Assembly: GCF_036322625.1 (NCBI RefSeq)
Contig: NZ_AP027266.1
Span: 2,483,001 to 2,547,000 of the forward strand
Direction: 5' to 3'
DNA from: Roseicyclus marinus
Lineage (GTDB): Bacteria > Pseudomonadota > Alphaproteobacteria > Rhodobacterales > Rhodobacteraceae
Length of the DNA: 64,000 bases
Shown: piece by piece, positions 25,471 to 34,620 of the stretch
Layout: every line of letters starts with the position of its first letter
Position numbering within the stretch: the stretch's first letter is position 1
Notes under the pieces: model-generated
Seen by the model: the letters and a program-made list of their open reading frames with translations, nothing else
Told to the model about the DNA's origin: nothing
Database searches by the model: none
Made by a program: the position numbers and the translations under genes

Positions 25471-26318
25471 TGCGGGCGATGGGCGGCGATGGCCGCGCGC
25501 AGGGTCGGGTCGGTTGCGGCAGGGCCGAAGAGGCGCGCGCCGCCGTCGCGGCTGAGAAAGGCGGCCGCCGGTGCCCCGTCGCTGATGCGCAAGGCCCAAA
25601 GGCCGCGTTCAAGGTTGCAGCGATGCGGGAAACAGCCCTGCCCGATCACCCAGTCACCCGAACGTGTCACGGTATTGGCGACACTGACGGCGGTCGAGAG
25701 TGTCTGGATCTGGTCGGGGGAGAGGATCGCGGCGAAACGGGCGCGCTCGCCCGCATCCTCGAAGATGCGGGAGGGATGCGTGCCGATCCAGCGGGTGACA
25801 TCGGGCCCCGGTCCGGCGGGGACCTGCGCGGCGGGTTGCCGGGTGAGGCTGCTGGTCAGGGTCTGCCCATCCCAGGTGAAGGTTTCGCGCGCGACATTCA
25901 GGTCGCGGTGCGGCAGGTCGAGCGCGATCCGCCCCGGTTCGACGCGCAGGTCGAGAAGCGGCCAGACACAGCCGCCGATGGGAGGGCTGCGGCGCAGGCC
26001 CGTGGCCGAGACCTGCAGCACGATGAAGGGCGGGTCGCAGGCATTGCCGCCCGGAAAATGGGTGAGGATGACCCAATCGAAGCTTTCCTCGGCCCGGCCC
26101 CATGCGCCGAGGATCGACAGGAACCCGTCCATCAGCCCCGGCACGATCTGGCCGTTCCAGTAAAGCCGTTCCTGCGCAAAGCCGCCGCGCACCTCGATCA
26201 CGCCATGGCGGGTGGTCAGCGCGGGGTGATCGCCGATTGCCACCTCGGCCCGGGCGGGGGGCGCGGCAAGGAAGGCGGGCAGCAGAAGCGCGAGGCAGGA
26301 GAGGAGGAGGCGACGCAT
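25467..26318 (-). CDS. secreted hypothetical protein
   Basis: 283 residues with a clear Sec signal peptide (MRRLLLSCLALLLPAFLAAP, cleavage after about A24 in PARA/EV). The mature part has several cysteines (near 93, 118 and in GQGCFPHRCNLERG), compatible with disulfides in the periplasm. I recognise no family. It is translationally coupled to the next gene by ATGA and lies 10 bases after the chimeric gene, inside the ruvB-ybgC interval. Confidence 0.75.
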   Translation of the reverse strand: MRRLLLSCLALLLPAFLAAPPARAEVAIGDHPALTTRHGVIEVRGGFAQERLYWNGQIVPGLMDGFLSILGAWGRAEESFDWVILTHFPGGNACDPPFIVLQVSATGLRRSPPIGGCVWPLLDLRVEPGRIALDLPHRDLNVARETFTWDGQTLTSSLTRQPAAQVPAGPGPDVTRWIGTHPSRIFEDAGERARFAAILSPDQIQTLSTAVSVANTVTRSGDWVIGQGCFPHRCNLERGLWALRISDGAPAAAFLSRDGGARLFGPAATDPTLRAAIAAHRPQ

Positions 26319-26328
26319 GGGCGAGCCC

Positions 26329-26592
26329 TCAGGACGGATCGGCCTGTCCAGCCAAGGGCGGACGGGGAAGGGGCGGATGGTCGGGGCCGCGCCGGGTGGC
26401 GGCGATGCGGGGGGCGGTGCGGGTAAGACGCCCGTCGCCCTCGACCAAAGCGACGCCGATCACGCGGCGCAAGAGCCGCCCGAAAATGCGGGGCATGACG
26501 CGCGCGCAGGCAAGGGGATGGGGGCCATCGGCCCGGATGAAGAGCGCCGTGATGTCCTTGGGGTGGAGGGTGGGGAATGGCGTGTCGGTCAT
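26329..26592 (-). CDS. chimeric small gene: neighbour's start joined to a ruvB fragment
   Basis: 87 residues. The first part ([20 protein letters not shown]) copies the start of the hypothetical gene at 24799-25470 (MTDTSLAPLTPEAITALFTR). The next part ([20 protein letters not shown]) copies RuvB ([20 protein letters not shown]). The DNA is also clearly alignable to both. The frame is intact, and the ATG overlaps the preceding stop as ATGA, so it is probably translated. RuvB function is impossible because the ATPase core is absent. Either a decaying recombination product or a new small gene. Confidence 0.65.
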   Translation of the reverse strand: MTDTPFPTLHPKDITALFIRADGPHPLACARVMPRIFGRLLRRVIGVALVEGDGRLTRTAPRIAATRRGPDHPPLPRPPLAGQADPS

Positions 26593-26960
26593 GGGGTCGC
26601 CCCCTCCGTCACCCCCGGCGGCAAGGATGGGGGGGCGTATGCGGCTTTGGGCAGGGCGCGGCCCCATATGCGCGCGATGGCATCGGGAGGGTCGATGTCT
26701 TGCCGGCGGGCGAAAAGCGGAAGCTGCGCGACGAGATCGGCGGTTTCATCCGTCAGCGCGCGCCTGCGGTCATCGGCATCGCCCGTGGCGCGGCCCTGCC
26801 CGTTCAGCTTGAGAAAGGCGGCTTGCAGCGCGCCCGGTTCCCCGGACGGCCTGGCCGGATGCCGGACGGCATCGCAGTCGATCCCGGCGCGCGCGGCGCA
26901 GATATCGCCGACCGCCTGCGACCGGTCGCTCAGGCGGTCGAGGCTGCGGCCCTCAGGCAT
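26589..26960 (-). CDS. hypothetical protein following ruvB
   Basis: 123 residues starting 8 bases inside the end of ruvB. Sequence such as [20 protein letters not shown] and [15 protein letters not shown] is balanced in composition, and third codon positions in the part I translated by hand are mostly G or C, as in the neighbours, which supports coding. No domain, signal peptide or membrane span is seen. The stop overlaps the next start as ATGA. Function unknown. Confidence 0.55.
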   Translation of the reverse strand: MPEGRSLDRLSDRSQAVGDICAARAGIDCDAVRHPARPSGEPGALQAAFLKLNGQGRATGDADDRRRALTDETADLVAQLPLFARRQDIDPPDAIARIWGRALPKAAYAPPSLPPGVTEGATP

Positions 26961-27987
26961 CGAAGAGCCCCCCCTGCCCCTGCCCCGCCACCGGCGGCAC
27001 GGGCAGGCCCAGGTGGGTCCAGCCCTTTTGCGCGAGCATCCGGCCGCGCGGCGTGCGGGCGATGAGGCCCTGTTGCAGGAGATAGGGTTCGATGACCTCT
27101 TCGATCGAGTCGCGGCTTTCGGACAGGGCCGCCGACAGGGTTTCGACGCCCACCGGGCCACCGCCGTAATTCTCGGCCATGAGGCGCAGGTAGCGGCGGT
27201 CGGCCCCGTCAAGGCCCAGATGATCGACGCCAAGCCGGGTGAGCGCCGTATCGGCGATGGCGCGCGTCAGCCGCCCGTCGCCTTCGACGAGAGCGAAATC
27301 GATCACCCGGCGCAGAAGGCGACCGGCGATGCGGGGCGTGCCACGGGCGCGCGCCGCGATCTCGGCCACGCCCTCGGGGTCCGACGAGATGCCCGAGAGC
27401 CGCGCGCCGCGTTCGACGATGCGGGTCAATTCCTCGGTCGTGTAGAAATTGAGGCGGGTGGGAATGCCGAAGCGGTCGCGCAAGGGCGTGGTCAGAAGAC
27501 CCATGCGCGTCGTGGCCCCCACCAGCGTGAAAGGCTGCAATTCGATGCGGACGGTGCGGGCGGCGGGGCCTTCACCGATCACGAGGTCCAGTTCGAAATC
27601 CTCGAGCGCGGGATAGAGCACTTCCTCGACCGCGGGGTTGAGGCGGTGGATCTCGTCGATGAAGAGGACATCGCGCGCCTCGAGGTTCGTCAGGATCGCG
27701 GCGAGGTCACCCGCGCGGGCCAGAACCGGGCCGGAGGTCATGCGGAAATTGACGCCCAGTTCGCGGGCCATGATCTGGGCGAGCGTCGTCTTGCCCAAGC
27801 CCGGGGGCCCGTGGAACAGCACGTGATCCATCGCCTCGGCCCGGCGGCGGGCGCTTTCAATGAAGACGCTGAGGTTCGCCCGCGCCTCGGCCTGACCGAT
27901 GAAATCGGCGAGCGTCTGGGGGCGCAGGGCGCGGTCGGCATCCTCGGGGAGCGGCGCGGGGCGCAGGGTGGGATCGGGTTCGGTCAT
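26953..27987 (-). CDS. ruvB: Holliday junction branch-migration ATPase RuvB
   Basis: 344 residues from ATG 27987 ([10 protein letters not shown] is the usual family start); an ATG three codons earlier is also possible. Hexameric motor that drives Holliday junction migration with RuvA. Walker A GPPGLGKT is at 60-67, DEIH at 111-114, sensor 1 GATTR, and the arginine region [16 protein letters not shown] leads into the C-terminal winged helix ([17 protein letters not shown]). A fragment of this gene reappears in the small gene two places downstream. Confidence 0.97.
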   Translation of the reverse strand: MTEPDPTLRPAPLPEDADRALRPQTLADFIGQAEARANLSVFIESARRRAEAMDHVLFHGPPGLGKTTLAQIMARELGVNFRMTSGPVLARAGDLAAILTNLEARDVLFIDEIHRLNPAVEEVLYPALEDFELDLVIGEGPAARTVRIELQPFTLVGATTRMGLLTTPLRDRFGIPTRLNFYTTEELTRIVERGARLSGISSDPEGVAEIAARARGTPRIAGRLLRRVIDFALVEGDGRLTRAIADTALTRLGVDHLGLDGADRRYLRLMAENYGGGPVGVETLSAALSESRDSIEEVIEPYLLQQGLIARTPRGRMLAQKGWTHLGLPVPPVAGQGQGGLFDA

Positions 27988-28030
27988 CGCGGCCATCTAT
28001 GGCGGAGCAGGGCTGTGCGCGCCACCCCTG

Positions 28031-28696
28031 TCACTCCTTGGGGGCCAGAAGCCGGAGGGCCGCGCGGATGAGCACCGGCGCCTCGGCCCCCGGATCGTTT
28101 CCGGCAGCCTCGGCCACGGCGCGGGCAGCCTCGGACGGGGCATAGCCGAGGTTTGCAAGGGCGGAGAGCGCATCGGCCTGTGCGGCACCGGAGGAAGGTT
28201 TGGGCGGGGCGGCGGGTCTGGGCGCATCGGGTTCGATCAGCGGATCCGGGGCGGTGCCCGCCGCCTGACCCAAGGTGCCGCCCAAGGCCATGATGCCCGG
28301 TGCCTTGTCCTTGAGCTCATTGACCACGCGCTGCGCCAGTTTCGGGCCGACGCCGGGGGCGGCCTTGACCGCGCCCCAATCGCCGATGGCGATGGCGCGC
28401 GCGATGCCGTCCGAGCCCAGCGTGCCGAGAATGGCCATGGAGGCCTTGGACCCCACGCCCTGCACCGAGATCAGGAGCCGGTGCCATTCACGGTCATAGG
28501 GCGTGAGAAAGCCGAAGAGCTGCAGCAGATCCTCGCGCACCAGCAATTCGGTGTAGAGCGCCGCCGCCTGCCCCGGACCGGGCAGCGCGGCCAGCGTGCG
28601 GTCGGAGCAATGGACCGTATAGCCCACGCCGCCCACGTCCAGCAGCACGTGATCGGCGGCCTTGTAATCCACCCGTCCGGTCAGCTTGCCGATCAT
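28031..28696 (-). CDS. ruvA: Holliday junction DNA-binding protein RuvA
   Basis: 221 residues. The tetramer grips the four-way junction and loads RuvB. Start [20 protein letters not shown] with the OB fold, two helix-hairpin-helix units ([19 protein letters not shown] and [19 protein letters not shown]), an Ala/Pro linker, and the C-terminal RuvB-binding three-helix domain ([20 protein letters not shown]). ATG overlaps the ruvC stop as ATGA. A longer upstream frame is only a shadow of ruvC. Confidence 0.96.
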   Translation of the reverse strand: MIGKLTGRVDYKAADHVLLDVGGVGYTVHCSDRTLAALPGPGQAAALYTELLVREDLLQLFGFLTPYDREWHRLLISVQGVGSKASMAILGTLGSDGIARAIAIGDWGAVKAAPGVGPKLAQRVVNELKDKAPGIMALGGTLGQAAGTAPDPLIEPDAPRPAAPPKPSSGAAQADALSALANLGYAPSEAARAVAEAAGNDPGAEAPVLIRAALRLLAPKE

Positions 28697-29196
28697 GACG
28701 CCACCCCGATGGCCTGCGCGAGCCGCCCTGCGGTCTGCGCGTGAAAGGCGTGGCAGATGGCGATGGCCAGCGCATCGGCGGCATCGGGACCCGCCGGGTC
28801 GCAGCCGGGAAGCTGCATGCGGACCATGTGATCGACCTGCTGTTTCTCGGCATGGCCCACGCCCACCACGGTCTTTTTCACCGCATTGGGGGCGTATTCG
28901 GCGACGGGCAGCCCGGCCTGGGCGGGCACCAGCATGGCGATGCCGCGCGCCTGGCCCAGTTTCAGCGTCCCCGCCCCGTCGCGGTTGACGAAGGTCTGTT
29001 CGACGGCGGCCCGGTCGGGGGCGTGGCGGGCGATGACCTCGGTCAGCTGGACATGCAGCGCCAGAAGCCGTGTCGCCAGATCGCCCGCGCCGCTCAGGAT
29101 CTGGCCATTGGCGATGTGGCGCAGACGCGGGCCATCGGCCTCGATCACGCCCCAGCCGAGGCACCGTAGCCCCGGATCGATCCCGATGATGCGCAT
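28693..29196 (-). CDS. ruvC: Holliday junction resolvase RuvC
   Basis: 167 residues from ATG 29196 with AGGCGG upstream; the frame before it reads into the promoter region. The four catalytic acids sit at D7 (GIDPG), E66 (AVEQTF), D138 and D141 ([11 protein letters not shown]), the same numbering as E. coli RuvC. It heads the run ruvC-ruvA-ruvB and several small genes down to ybgC, all with overlapping or nearly touching ends. Confidence 0.97.
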   Translation of the reverse strand: MRIIGIDPGLRCLGWGVIEADGPRLRHIANGQILSGAGDLATRLLALHVQLTEVIARHAPDRAAVEQTFVNRDGAGTLKLGQARGIAMLVPAQAGLPVAEYAPNAVKKTVVGVGHAEKQQVDHMVRMQLPGCDPAGPDAADALAIAICHAFHAQTAGRLAQAIGVAS

Positions 29197-29580
29197 CCGC
29201 CTGTTCCCCGCCTGCCCGTGCCCTGACACGGCCGCTTGTTGCGACCTTTCTGCATCACTAGCACGAAAGGCGAACATTGCCTAGGGCGGGGTCCGTTTCG
29301 GCGCGGGAAATGTCGGTTTTGGCGGGTGTCGGAAAACCGGCATCCAAATGCGGCATGCCCGCGCATGAAAACGACAGGCGTCGGCGGGTTTTTGCCAGGA
29401 TTTACGGGGCTTTAGGCGGGTTTCGCTGCCATGCAGAAATCGCATGCGACCCATGCGAAAATCGCGGCTTGCGTGACGCTTTCGCACTCTCTAGATGCCG
29501 CGTGTTCTCAAACCGCCCAAGGCTTGGGCAGCGCCACCCCCGGCCCCGCCGGGCACAGCGACCCGCAAAAGGATACGACC
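29197..29580. other. 384-base divergent intergenic region, ruvC / DUF1127
   Basis: No gene is supported here. It must hold the promoters of ruvC (minus) and the DUF1127 gene (plus). The sequence has several short GC-skewed patches (GGCGGGTTTTTGCC, GGCGGGTTTCGCTGCC) and the word GCATGC/CATGCG several times, but I see no long repeat or convincing operator other than the promoter candidate at 29469. Confidence 0.6.
29469..29497 (+). promoter_or_regulatory. candidate promoter of the DUF1127 gene
   Basis: TTGCGT, 17-base spacer, TAGATG, about 85 bases before the ATG at 29581. Weak match judged by eye. Confidence 0.3.
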
Positions 29581-29787
29581 ATGGCCATCATGACCAACCG
29601 CCCCCTCGGTGCCGGCTTTGGCGCCAGCCGTCTTCTGGCCGATCTGGTCGGCCGGATCGCCGCATGGAACGATGCGCGGATCACCCGCAAGAGCCTGTCG
29701 GCGCTGACCGACCGGGAGCTGGACGATCTGGGCCTCGTGCGCGGGGATATCGAGGATATCGCACAGGGCACCTATCGCCGCGACTAG
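29581..29787 (+). CDS. DUF1127 small protein
   Basis: 68 residues from ATG 29581 with AAGGAT at good spacing. The C-terminal part (WNDARITRKSLSALTDRELD and LGLVRGDIEDIAQGTYRRD) is the YjiS-like DUF1127 domain. In related bacteria such small Arg-rich proteins act in stress, phosphate or RNA-linked regulation; the role here is unknown. Its TAG stop codon is the first triplet of the 105-bp repeat that follows. Confidence 0.88.
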   Translation: MAIMTNRPLGAGFGASRLLADLVGRIAAWNDARITRKSLSALTDRELDDLGLVRGDIEDIAQGTYRRD

Positions 29788-29891
29788 AGCATGTCGCGCA
29801 AAAGTGGGAACCGGTTTTGCGCTCCCCGGACATGCGACATCAAAGGGTCAGAGAGCGGCGCGTGACTGCGAATGAACGCGATGCGCTCTAA
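29785..29891 (+). repeat. about 105-bp alphaproteobacterial intergenic element, copy 1
   Basis: Begins TAGAGCATGTCGCG and ends CGCGATGCGCTCTA, an imperfect terminal inverted repeat. The core GCAAAAGTGGGAACCGG folds with the following TTTTGC. Nearly the same sequence, reversed, lies at 39698-39804, and the core alone at 34475-34499. The left end supplies the DUF1127 stop codon. No open frame is evident inside. This kind of element is widespread in alphaproteobacterial spacers. Confidence 0.88.
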
Positions 29892-29917
29892 GCCGGAGGC
29901 GGTGAGAGGACCTTGCC

Positions 29918-30781
29918 TCAGGCGGTGAGCGTCAGGGTGGTCCATTCCCCGATCACCCGCCGGTCCGCCAGTGCCATGCCCACAGCCTCGTAAGCGGCGA
30001 TCACGGCATCGGCCTGTTCGTTCAGGATCCCCGACAAGATCACATGCCCGCCGGGTGCGGCATGGGCGGCCATGTCGGGGGCCAGGTCGATCAGCGGCCC
30101 CTTCAGGATATTGGCAAAGACGAGGTCATAGGGCGCGCGCGCGGCCAGATCGGGATGGTCAAAGCCCGCCGCCTCGACGCAGGCCAGATCGGTCACGCCA
30201 TTGGCCGCCGCATTGGCCAGCGCCACATCCACCGCGACAGGATCGATGTCGGAGGCGATGACGCGGGCGGAGGGCATCTTGGCCGCGGCGATGGCAAGCA
30301 CGGCGGTGCCGCAACCGATATCGGCGACATTCGTCGGGGCGACGCCCGCCGACAGCAAGCGGTCGAAGGCTTCGAGACAGCCCTTGGTCGTGCCATGGTG
30401 GCCGGTGCCGAAGGCCATCGCGGCCTCGATCAGAAGGCCCACGCGCCCCTCGGGCAGGGCATCGGCATCATGCGACCCGTAGAGAAAGAAGCGACCGGCC
30501 TCGACCGGGTGCAATTCGCGGCGCACATGAGCGACCCAGTCGGTCTCGGGGACTTCGGAGACGGCGAAGGGGCGCGCGCCATGGGCGGCAGCCAAGAGCG
30601 CCAGCGCGATATCGTCGGGTTCCTCGAGGAAATAGCCGCCGACCTCCCACAGGCCCGATCCGTCCTCGAGTTCAAAGACGCCGACGCCGGTCGGTTCGGG
30701 CTCCAGATCCTCGAGCGCGGCCCCCAGCGCTTCGGCCTGATCCTTGTCGGAAAGCGTGGTGAGGGCGGTCCAGGTGGGCAT
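29918..30781 (-). CDS. prmA: ribosomal protein L11 methyltransferase PrmA
   Basis: 287 residues. Trimethylates ribosomal protein L11 with S-adenosylmethionine. The N-terminal L11-binding domain is followed by FGTGHHGTTKGCLEAFDRLL, the SAM motif VADIGCGTAVLAIAAAKM, the acidic loop IASDIDPVAVDVA, and FANILKGPLIDLAP. Length is typical. A promoter candidate lies about 30 bases upstream. It converges on DUF1127 across the 105-bp repeat. Confidence 0.94.
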   Translation of the reverse strand: MPTWTALTTLSDKDQAEALGAALEDLEPEPTGVGVFELEDGSGLWEVGGYFLEEPDDIALALLAAAHGARPFAVSEVPETDWVAHVRRELHPVEAGRFFLYGSHDADALPEGRVGLLIEAAMAFGTGHHGTTKGCLEAFDRLLSAGVAPTNVADIGCGTAVLAIAAAKMPSARVIASDIDPVAVDVALANAAANGVTDLACVEAAGFDHPDLAARAPYDLVFANILKGPLIDLAPDMAAHAAPGGHVILSGILNEQADAVIAAYEAVGMALADRRVIGEWTTLTLTA

Positions 30782-30810
30782 GGGGTGGCTCCGGTCAGGT
30801 CAGGTGCCTT

Positions 30811-30839
30811 GGCCTACGCGGATCGGGCGTGTTTGGCAA
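30811..30839 (-). promoter_or_regulatory. candidate promoter of prmA
   Basis: Minus strand: TTGCCA, 17-base spacer, TAGGCC, about 30 bases before the prmA ATG. Spacing is ideal; -10 match is partial. Confidence 0.4.
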
Positions 30840-30885
30840 CGCCGCCCAAAGGGCGGGACCCAAGACGGTCGCCGACAGGGCGCGA

Positions 30886-32133
30886 TCACTCCGCCGGGGC
30901 GGGCATCGGGCGGGCGAGGATCGTCTCGTGCCCCGGCTCGGGATGGCGCGGCACCAGAAGCGACAAAAGAAGCGAGACAAGGGCCATGCCGGCAGCCAGG
31001 AAGAACACGCTCGTGGGCGAGGTCAGCCACAGGTAGCCAAGGGCTGCAGGCAGGAACACGGCCGCGATATGGTTGATGGTAAAAGCCACGGCCGCCGTGG
31101 GGGCGATATCCCCGGGATCGGCGATCTTCTGGAAATAGGTCTTGATGGCCAGCGCCAGCGCGAAGAACAGGTGGTTCAACACGTAAAGCGCCCCCGCCAT
31201 CCACGGGCCCCAGTCAAAGATGTAGAGCGCGGCATAAAGCAGGAAGATCGCCCCCAGCCCCGCATATTCCACAACGAGCGCCAACCTTTCGCCAAACCGC
31301 GCGACGATCCCGCCCAGAAGCGGGGCCGCGATCATGTTGGCAAGCAACGTGCCCATGAACAGCGCCGTGATCTGGTGCACGTCGAAGCCGTAGCGCTCGA
31401 CCATCATGAAGGCGGCGAAAACGACGAAGATCTGCCGCCGCGCGCCCGACATGAATTGCAGCGCGTAATAGAGCCAGTAGCGGCGGCGCAGCACCATCTT
31501 CTTGGTCTGGGGATTGGGGCTTTCGAATTGCGGAAAGGCGAAAAACGCCACCAGCGCGATCAGCACCGTGGTGCCGCCCGCGACCCAGTAGACAAGGTCA
31601 TAGCTCAGATCATAGGCGCGCCATGTGACCACGATGAGCCCATAGGCCAGAAGCGTCGCCCCCGAGCCGATGGACAAAAGCCAGCCCAGCGTCTGGGGCG
31701 CCTTTTTCTTGTCGATCCACTGCAATTGCAGCGACTGGTTGACCGTCTCGTAATAGTGAAAGCCGATCGAGCTGATCAGCGTGACGAACAACAGCCCGCC
31801 GAGGCTCGGGAATTGCGCGGTGAGCGCGGTGGCCACCCCCAGCATCACCAGCGAGACCAGCGCCAGAACCTGTTCGCGGACAAAGAGGATGATGGCGATC
31901 ACGCCGATGGCAAGAAAGCCGGGGATCTCGCGCACGGTATGCAGCCAGCCGATATCGGCTCCGTCAAAGCCCGCCATCTCGATGACGAAATTGTTCAAGA
32001 GCGCCGACCAGGTCGCAAAGGCGATGGGCATGCCGAAGGCCATGAGGGCCAGAAGCGCCACGGGCCGCCGCCAGATCGGCCAGCGCTCCGCCTCGGCCAG
32101 CGGAACGGTTCTGAGATGATCGCCAAGTGCCAT
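30886..32133 (-). CDS. MFS-type transporter of unknown substrate
   Basis: 415 residues with about 12 hydrophobic spans; the N and C termini are cytoplasmic by charge. The central loop (FPQFESPNPQTKKMVLRRRY) separates two six-span halves, as in the major facilitator superfamily. The segment IGFHYYETVNQSLQLQWIDK, with a charged turn, is distinctive but does not point to a substrate. It lies downstream of the homospermidine synthase gene on the same strand, separated by a dispersed repeat. Polyamine export would be a guess from proximity only. Confidence 0.8.
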   Translation of the reverse strand: MALGDHLRTVPLAEAERWPIWRRPVALLALMAFGMPIAFATWSALLNNFVIEMAGFDGADIGWLHTVREIPGFLAIGVIAIILFVREQVLALVSLVMLGVATALTAQFPSLGGLLFVTLISSIGFHYYETVNQSLQLQWIDKKKAPQTLGWLLSIGSGATLLAYGLIVVTWRAYDLSYDLVYWVAGGTTVLIALVAFFAFPQFESPNPQTKKMVLRRRYWLYYALQFMSGARRQIFVVFAAFMMVERYGFDVHQITALFMGTLLANMIAAPLLGGIVARFGERLALVVEYAGLGAIFLLYAALYIFDWGPWMAGALYVLNHLFFALALAIKTYFQKIADPGDIAPTAAVAFTINHIAAVFLPAALGYLWLTSPTSVFFLAAGMALVSLLLSLLVPRHPEPGHETILARPMPAPAE

Positions 32134-32202
32134 GTGCTTGGCCTTACGCCCGTTTCCCGTCCCCGTCCATCACCCGCAGCCCTGCAAAAGCGCACAGATG
32201 CC

Positions 32203-32280
32203 GCTTCATCTTTCCGAAAATATGCCGGGGGAGACAGCCAAAGGCTGTCGGGGGCAGAGCCCCCTGCCCGGCCTCCGCCC
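32203..32280 (-). repeat. dispersed Rhodobacterales element, copy B
   Basis: Fills the spacer between homospermidine synthase and the MFS gene. On the minus strand it reads GC-rich start, hairpin GGGGGC-TCT-GCCCCC (32250-32264), hairpin GACAGCC-TTT-GGCTGTC (32233-32249), then a short T-run and CGGAAAGATGAAGC. The 15-base hairpin is identical to the one in copy C at 43460-43474. Longest copy in the window. Confidence 0.85.
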
Positions 32281-32282
32281 GC

Positions 32283-33704
32283 TCAGCTGGCCAGAACGTT
32301 GCGAAAGGCCCAGGGCTCCTCGGGGTCGATATCCTCGGGGAACAATTCCCAACGGTCCTGAAGGGGCGTCCAGTCGGTGTAATGCGCCTCGACCGGACCG
32401 AGATAGGGGCGTTGCACCTCGAGGCAGCGGGCATGGTCCATCTCGTCGGCCTCGACGATGCCTGCGCCGGGATTTTCCAGCGCCCAGACCATGCCGGCCA
32501 GAACGGCCGACGTCACCTGCAGCCCCGTGGCATTCTGGTAGGGGGCCAGATCGCGCGCCGCCTCGTTCGACAGCCGCGAGCCATACCAGAGCGCGTTCTT
32601 CTCATGGCCGTACAAGAGCACGCCCAGCTCGTCGATGCCTTCGACGATCTCGTCCTCAGCGAGGATGTGGTGCTTGTCCTGCGCCCGGCCCGAGCCGAAC
32701 ATCTCGTGCAGCGACAGGACCGCATCGTCGCAGGGGTGGTAGGCGTAATGGCAGGTCGGGCGATAGGCGGGCGCGTCGCCCGATCCGACCGTGTAATAGT
32801 CGGAGATCGAAATCGCCTCGTTATGGGTCACCAGAAAGCCGAATTGCGGGCCCGGCGTCGGGCACCAGGTGTGGACGCGGGTGATCGCGCCGGGGCGTTC
32901 CAGCCAGATCGCGGCCTGGCAGCCGGTGTCGTGGCGGTGGCCGTTCTCGGGGAACCAGGGCTCATGCGTGCCCCAGCCGAGTTCCGCGGGCTGGAACCCT
33001 TCGGCGATGAAACCTTCGACGGACCATGTGTTGACGAAGACGCCGCGGGGCCGCGGCACGCGGCGGGCCTGCGTGTCGCGCTCGGCGATATGGATGCCCT
33101 GCACGCCCAGCCCCTGCATCAGCCGCGCCCAGCCTGCGCGGTCGGCGGGTGGCGTGGCGTCCCGGCCCGTGTCGCGGGCGAGCGTCAGAAGCGCCTCCTT
33201 GACGAACCAGGAGACCATGCCGGGATTGGCCCCGCAGCAGGAGATCGCGGTGGAGCCGCCGGGATGGGCGGCTTTCTCGTCGCGGACGGCCTGTCGCAGC
33301 GCGTAATTGGTGCGGGCGGCATTGTCGGTGGTGTTGAAGTAATAGCCCGCCCAGGGTTCGACGACCGTGTCGATATAGGGCACGCCCAATTCGCGGCAGA
33401 AGCGGATCAGGTCGAGCGAGGAGACATCGACGCTGAGGTTGACGCAAAACCCCTTGCCGGGTTCCAGAAGCCGCCCCAGCACCTCGCGGTAGTTTTCGGG
33501 GGTCAGCGCGGTATCGACGAAATTCAGCCGGTGCTGGCGCAGGAAATTGTGCTGGCCGGGATCGGGTTCGATGATCGTGAGCTTGTCGGCGTCATAGTCG
33601 AAATGGCGTTCGATGAGCGGCCATGTTCCCTTGCCGATCGAGCCGAAGCCGATGATCACGATGGGGCCGTCGATGCGACCGTAGACGGGATAGGCTTGGG
33701 TCAT
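32283..33704 (-). CDS. hss: homospermidine synthase
   Basis: 473 residues. NAD-dependent enzyme that joins two putrescines, or spermidine and putrescine, into homospermidine, a polyamine common in alphaproteobacteria. The Rossmann motif GFGSIGKG is at 19-26; the C-terminal half carries NPGMVSWFVKEALL, WSVEGFIAEGFQPAELGWGT and HDTGCQAAIWLERPG, typical of the Hss family. It lies downstream of rpsD, beyond an intrinsic terminator, and upstream of an MFS transporter. Confidence 0.93.
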   Translation of the reverse strand: MTQAYPVYGRIDGPIVIIGFGSIGKGTWPLIERHFDYDADKLTIIEPDPGQHNFLRQHRLNFVDTALTPENYREVLGRLLEPGKGFCVNLSVDVSSLDLIRFCRELGVPYIDTVVEPWAGYYFNTTDNAARTNYALRQAVRDEKAAHPGGSTAISCCGANPGMVSWFVKEALLTLARDTGRDATPPADRAGWARLMQGLGVQGIHIAERDTQARRVPRPRGVFVNTWSVEGFIAEGFQPAELGWGTHEPWFPENGHRHDTGCQAAIWLERPGAITRVHTWCPTPGPQFGFLVTHNEAISISDYYTVGSGDAPAYRPTCHYAYHPCDDAVLSLHEMFGSGRAQDKHHILAEDEIVEGIDELGVLLYGHEKNALWYGSRLSNEAARDLAPYQNATGLQVTSAVLAGMVWALENPGAGIVEADEMDHARCLEVQRPYLGPVEAHYTDWTPLQDRWELFPEDIDPEEPWAFRNVLAS

Positions 33705-33759
33705 GGCGGGCTCCGACCGGGAACGGGACGGGGGGATCGTAGAGGGACCGTCCGGAAAC

Positions 33760-33790
33760 GAAAAGGGCCGCGCCAGATCGGCACGGCCCC
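33760..33790 (-). terminator. intrinsic terminator of rpsD
   Basis: On the minus strand a 10-bp stem GGGCCGTGCC/GGCGCGGCCC (one G-T pair) with a 5-base loop is followed by TTTTCGTTT. It lies 24 bases after the rpsD stop and before hss. Confidence 0.88.
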
Positions 33791-33813
33791 ATGACAGTCA
33801 CGTGCAGGGGAAA

Positions 33814-34434
33814 TCAGTTCTGCGCGTAATATTCGATGACGAGGTTGGGTTCCATCATGACCGGGTAGGGCACATCGCCCAGACCCGGGGTCCGCACGAA
33901 GGTGGCGGTCATCTTGGAATGGTCGGCCTCGATGTAATCGGGAACGTCACGCTCGGCCAGCTGGACGGCTTCGAGCAGGACGGCCAGCTGCTTGGACTTC
34001 TGGCGCACCTCGATCACGTCGCCTTCCTTGACGCGGTAGGAGGGGATGTTCACGCGCTGGCCGTTCACGAGCACGTGGCCGTGGTTCACGAACTGGCGGG
34101 CGGCGAAGATGGTCGCCACGAACTTGGCGCGGTAGACGACCGCATCCAGGCGGCGCTCCAGCAGGCCGATGAGGTTTTCACCGGTGTCGCCGCGCACACG
34201 CTCGGCTTCGGCGTAGATGCGACGGAACTGCTTTTCCGTCATGTCGCCGTAATAGCCCTTGAGCTTTTGCTTGGCGCGCAGCTGCAGACCGAAGTCCGAC
34301 ATCTTGCCCTTGCGGCGCTGGCCGTGCTGGCCGGGACCGTAGTCGCGCTTGTTCACCGGGGATTTGGGGCGGCCCCAGATGTTTTCGCCCATCCGGCGGT
34401 CGATCTTGTACTTGGCAGAGGTGCGTTTGGTCAC
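33814..34434 (-). CDS. rpsD: 30S ribosomal protein S4
   Basis: 206 residues, the usual alphaproteobacterial length. Primary 16S rRNA binder and small-subunit assembly protein, often a translational autoregulator. The start is GTG 34434 ([20 protein letters not shown]) with GGAGAT 9 bases upstream; an in-frame ATG 11 codons earlier would add residues absent from the family. The S4 RNA-binding domain ([40 protein letters not shown]) is intact. It is monocistronic, with its own promoter and terminator. The leader of about 180 bases carries a repeat-derived hairpin. Confidence 0.97.
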   Translation of the reverse strand: MTKRTSAKYKIDRRMGENIWGRPKSPVNKRDYGPGQHGQRRKGKMSDFGLQLRAKQKLKGYYGDMTEKQFRRIYAEAERVRGDTGENLIGLLERRLDAVVYRAKFVATIFAARQFVNHGHVLVNGQRVNIPSYRVKEGDVIEVRQKSKQLAVLLEAVQLAERDVPDYIEADHSKMTATFVRTPGLGDVPYPVMMEPNLVIEYYAQN

Positions 34435-34474
34435 CGTCTGATCTCCTTCAGTTCTTTGGGCTTCCACACCTGAT

Positions 34475-34499
34475 CCGAAAACCGGTTCCCACTTTTCGG
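34475..34499 (-). repeat. core of the 105-bp element in the rpsD leader, copy 3
   Basis: Only the central hairpin is present: CCGAAAA, the shared GTGGGAACCGG, TTTTCGG. It lies about 40 bases before the rpsD start codon and would be transcribed with it. The flanks of the full element are missing. Confidence 0.75.
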
Positions 34500-34620
34500 G
34501 GCGTGGACAGCAGTGAAGGGCGTTGTCCTTTGCCCGAAGGCCGACAGGTCATCCCTTGCGGGAGCCACCAACACCAAAAATATCGAAACCCGGCCCTTGC
34601 GGACCGGGAAACGTGGGCGG

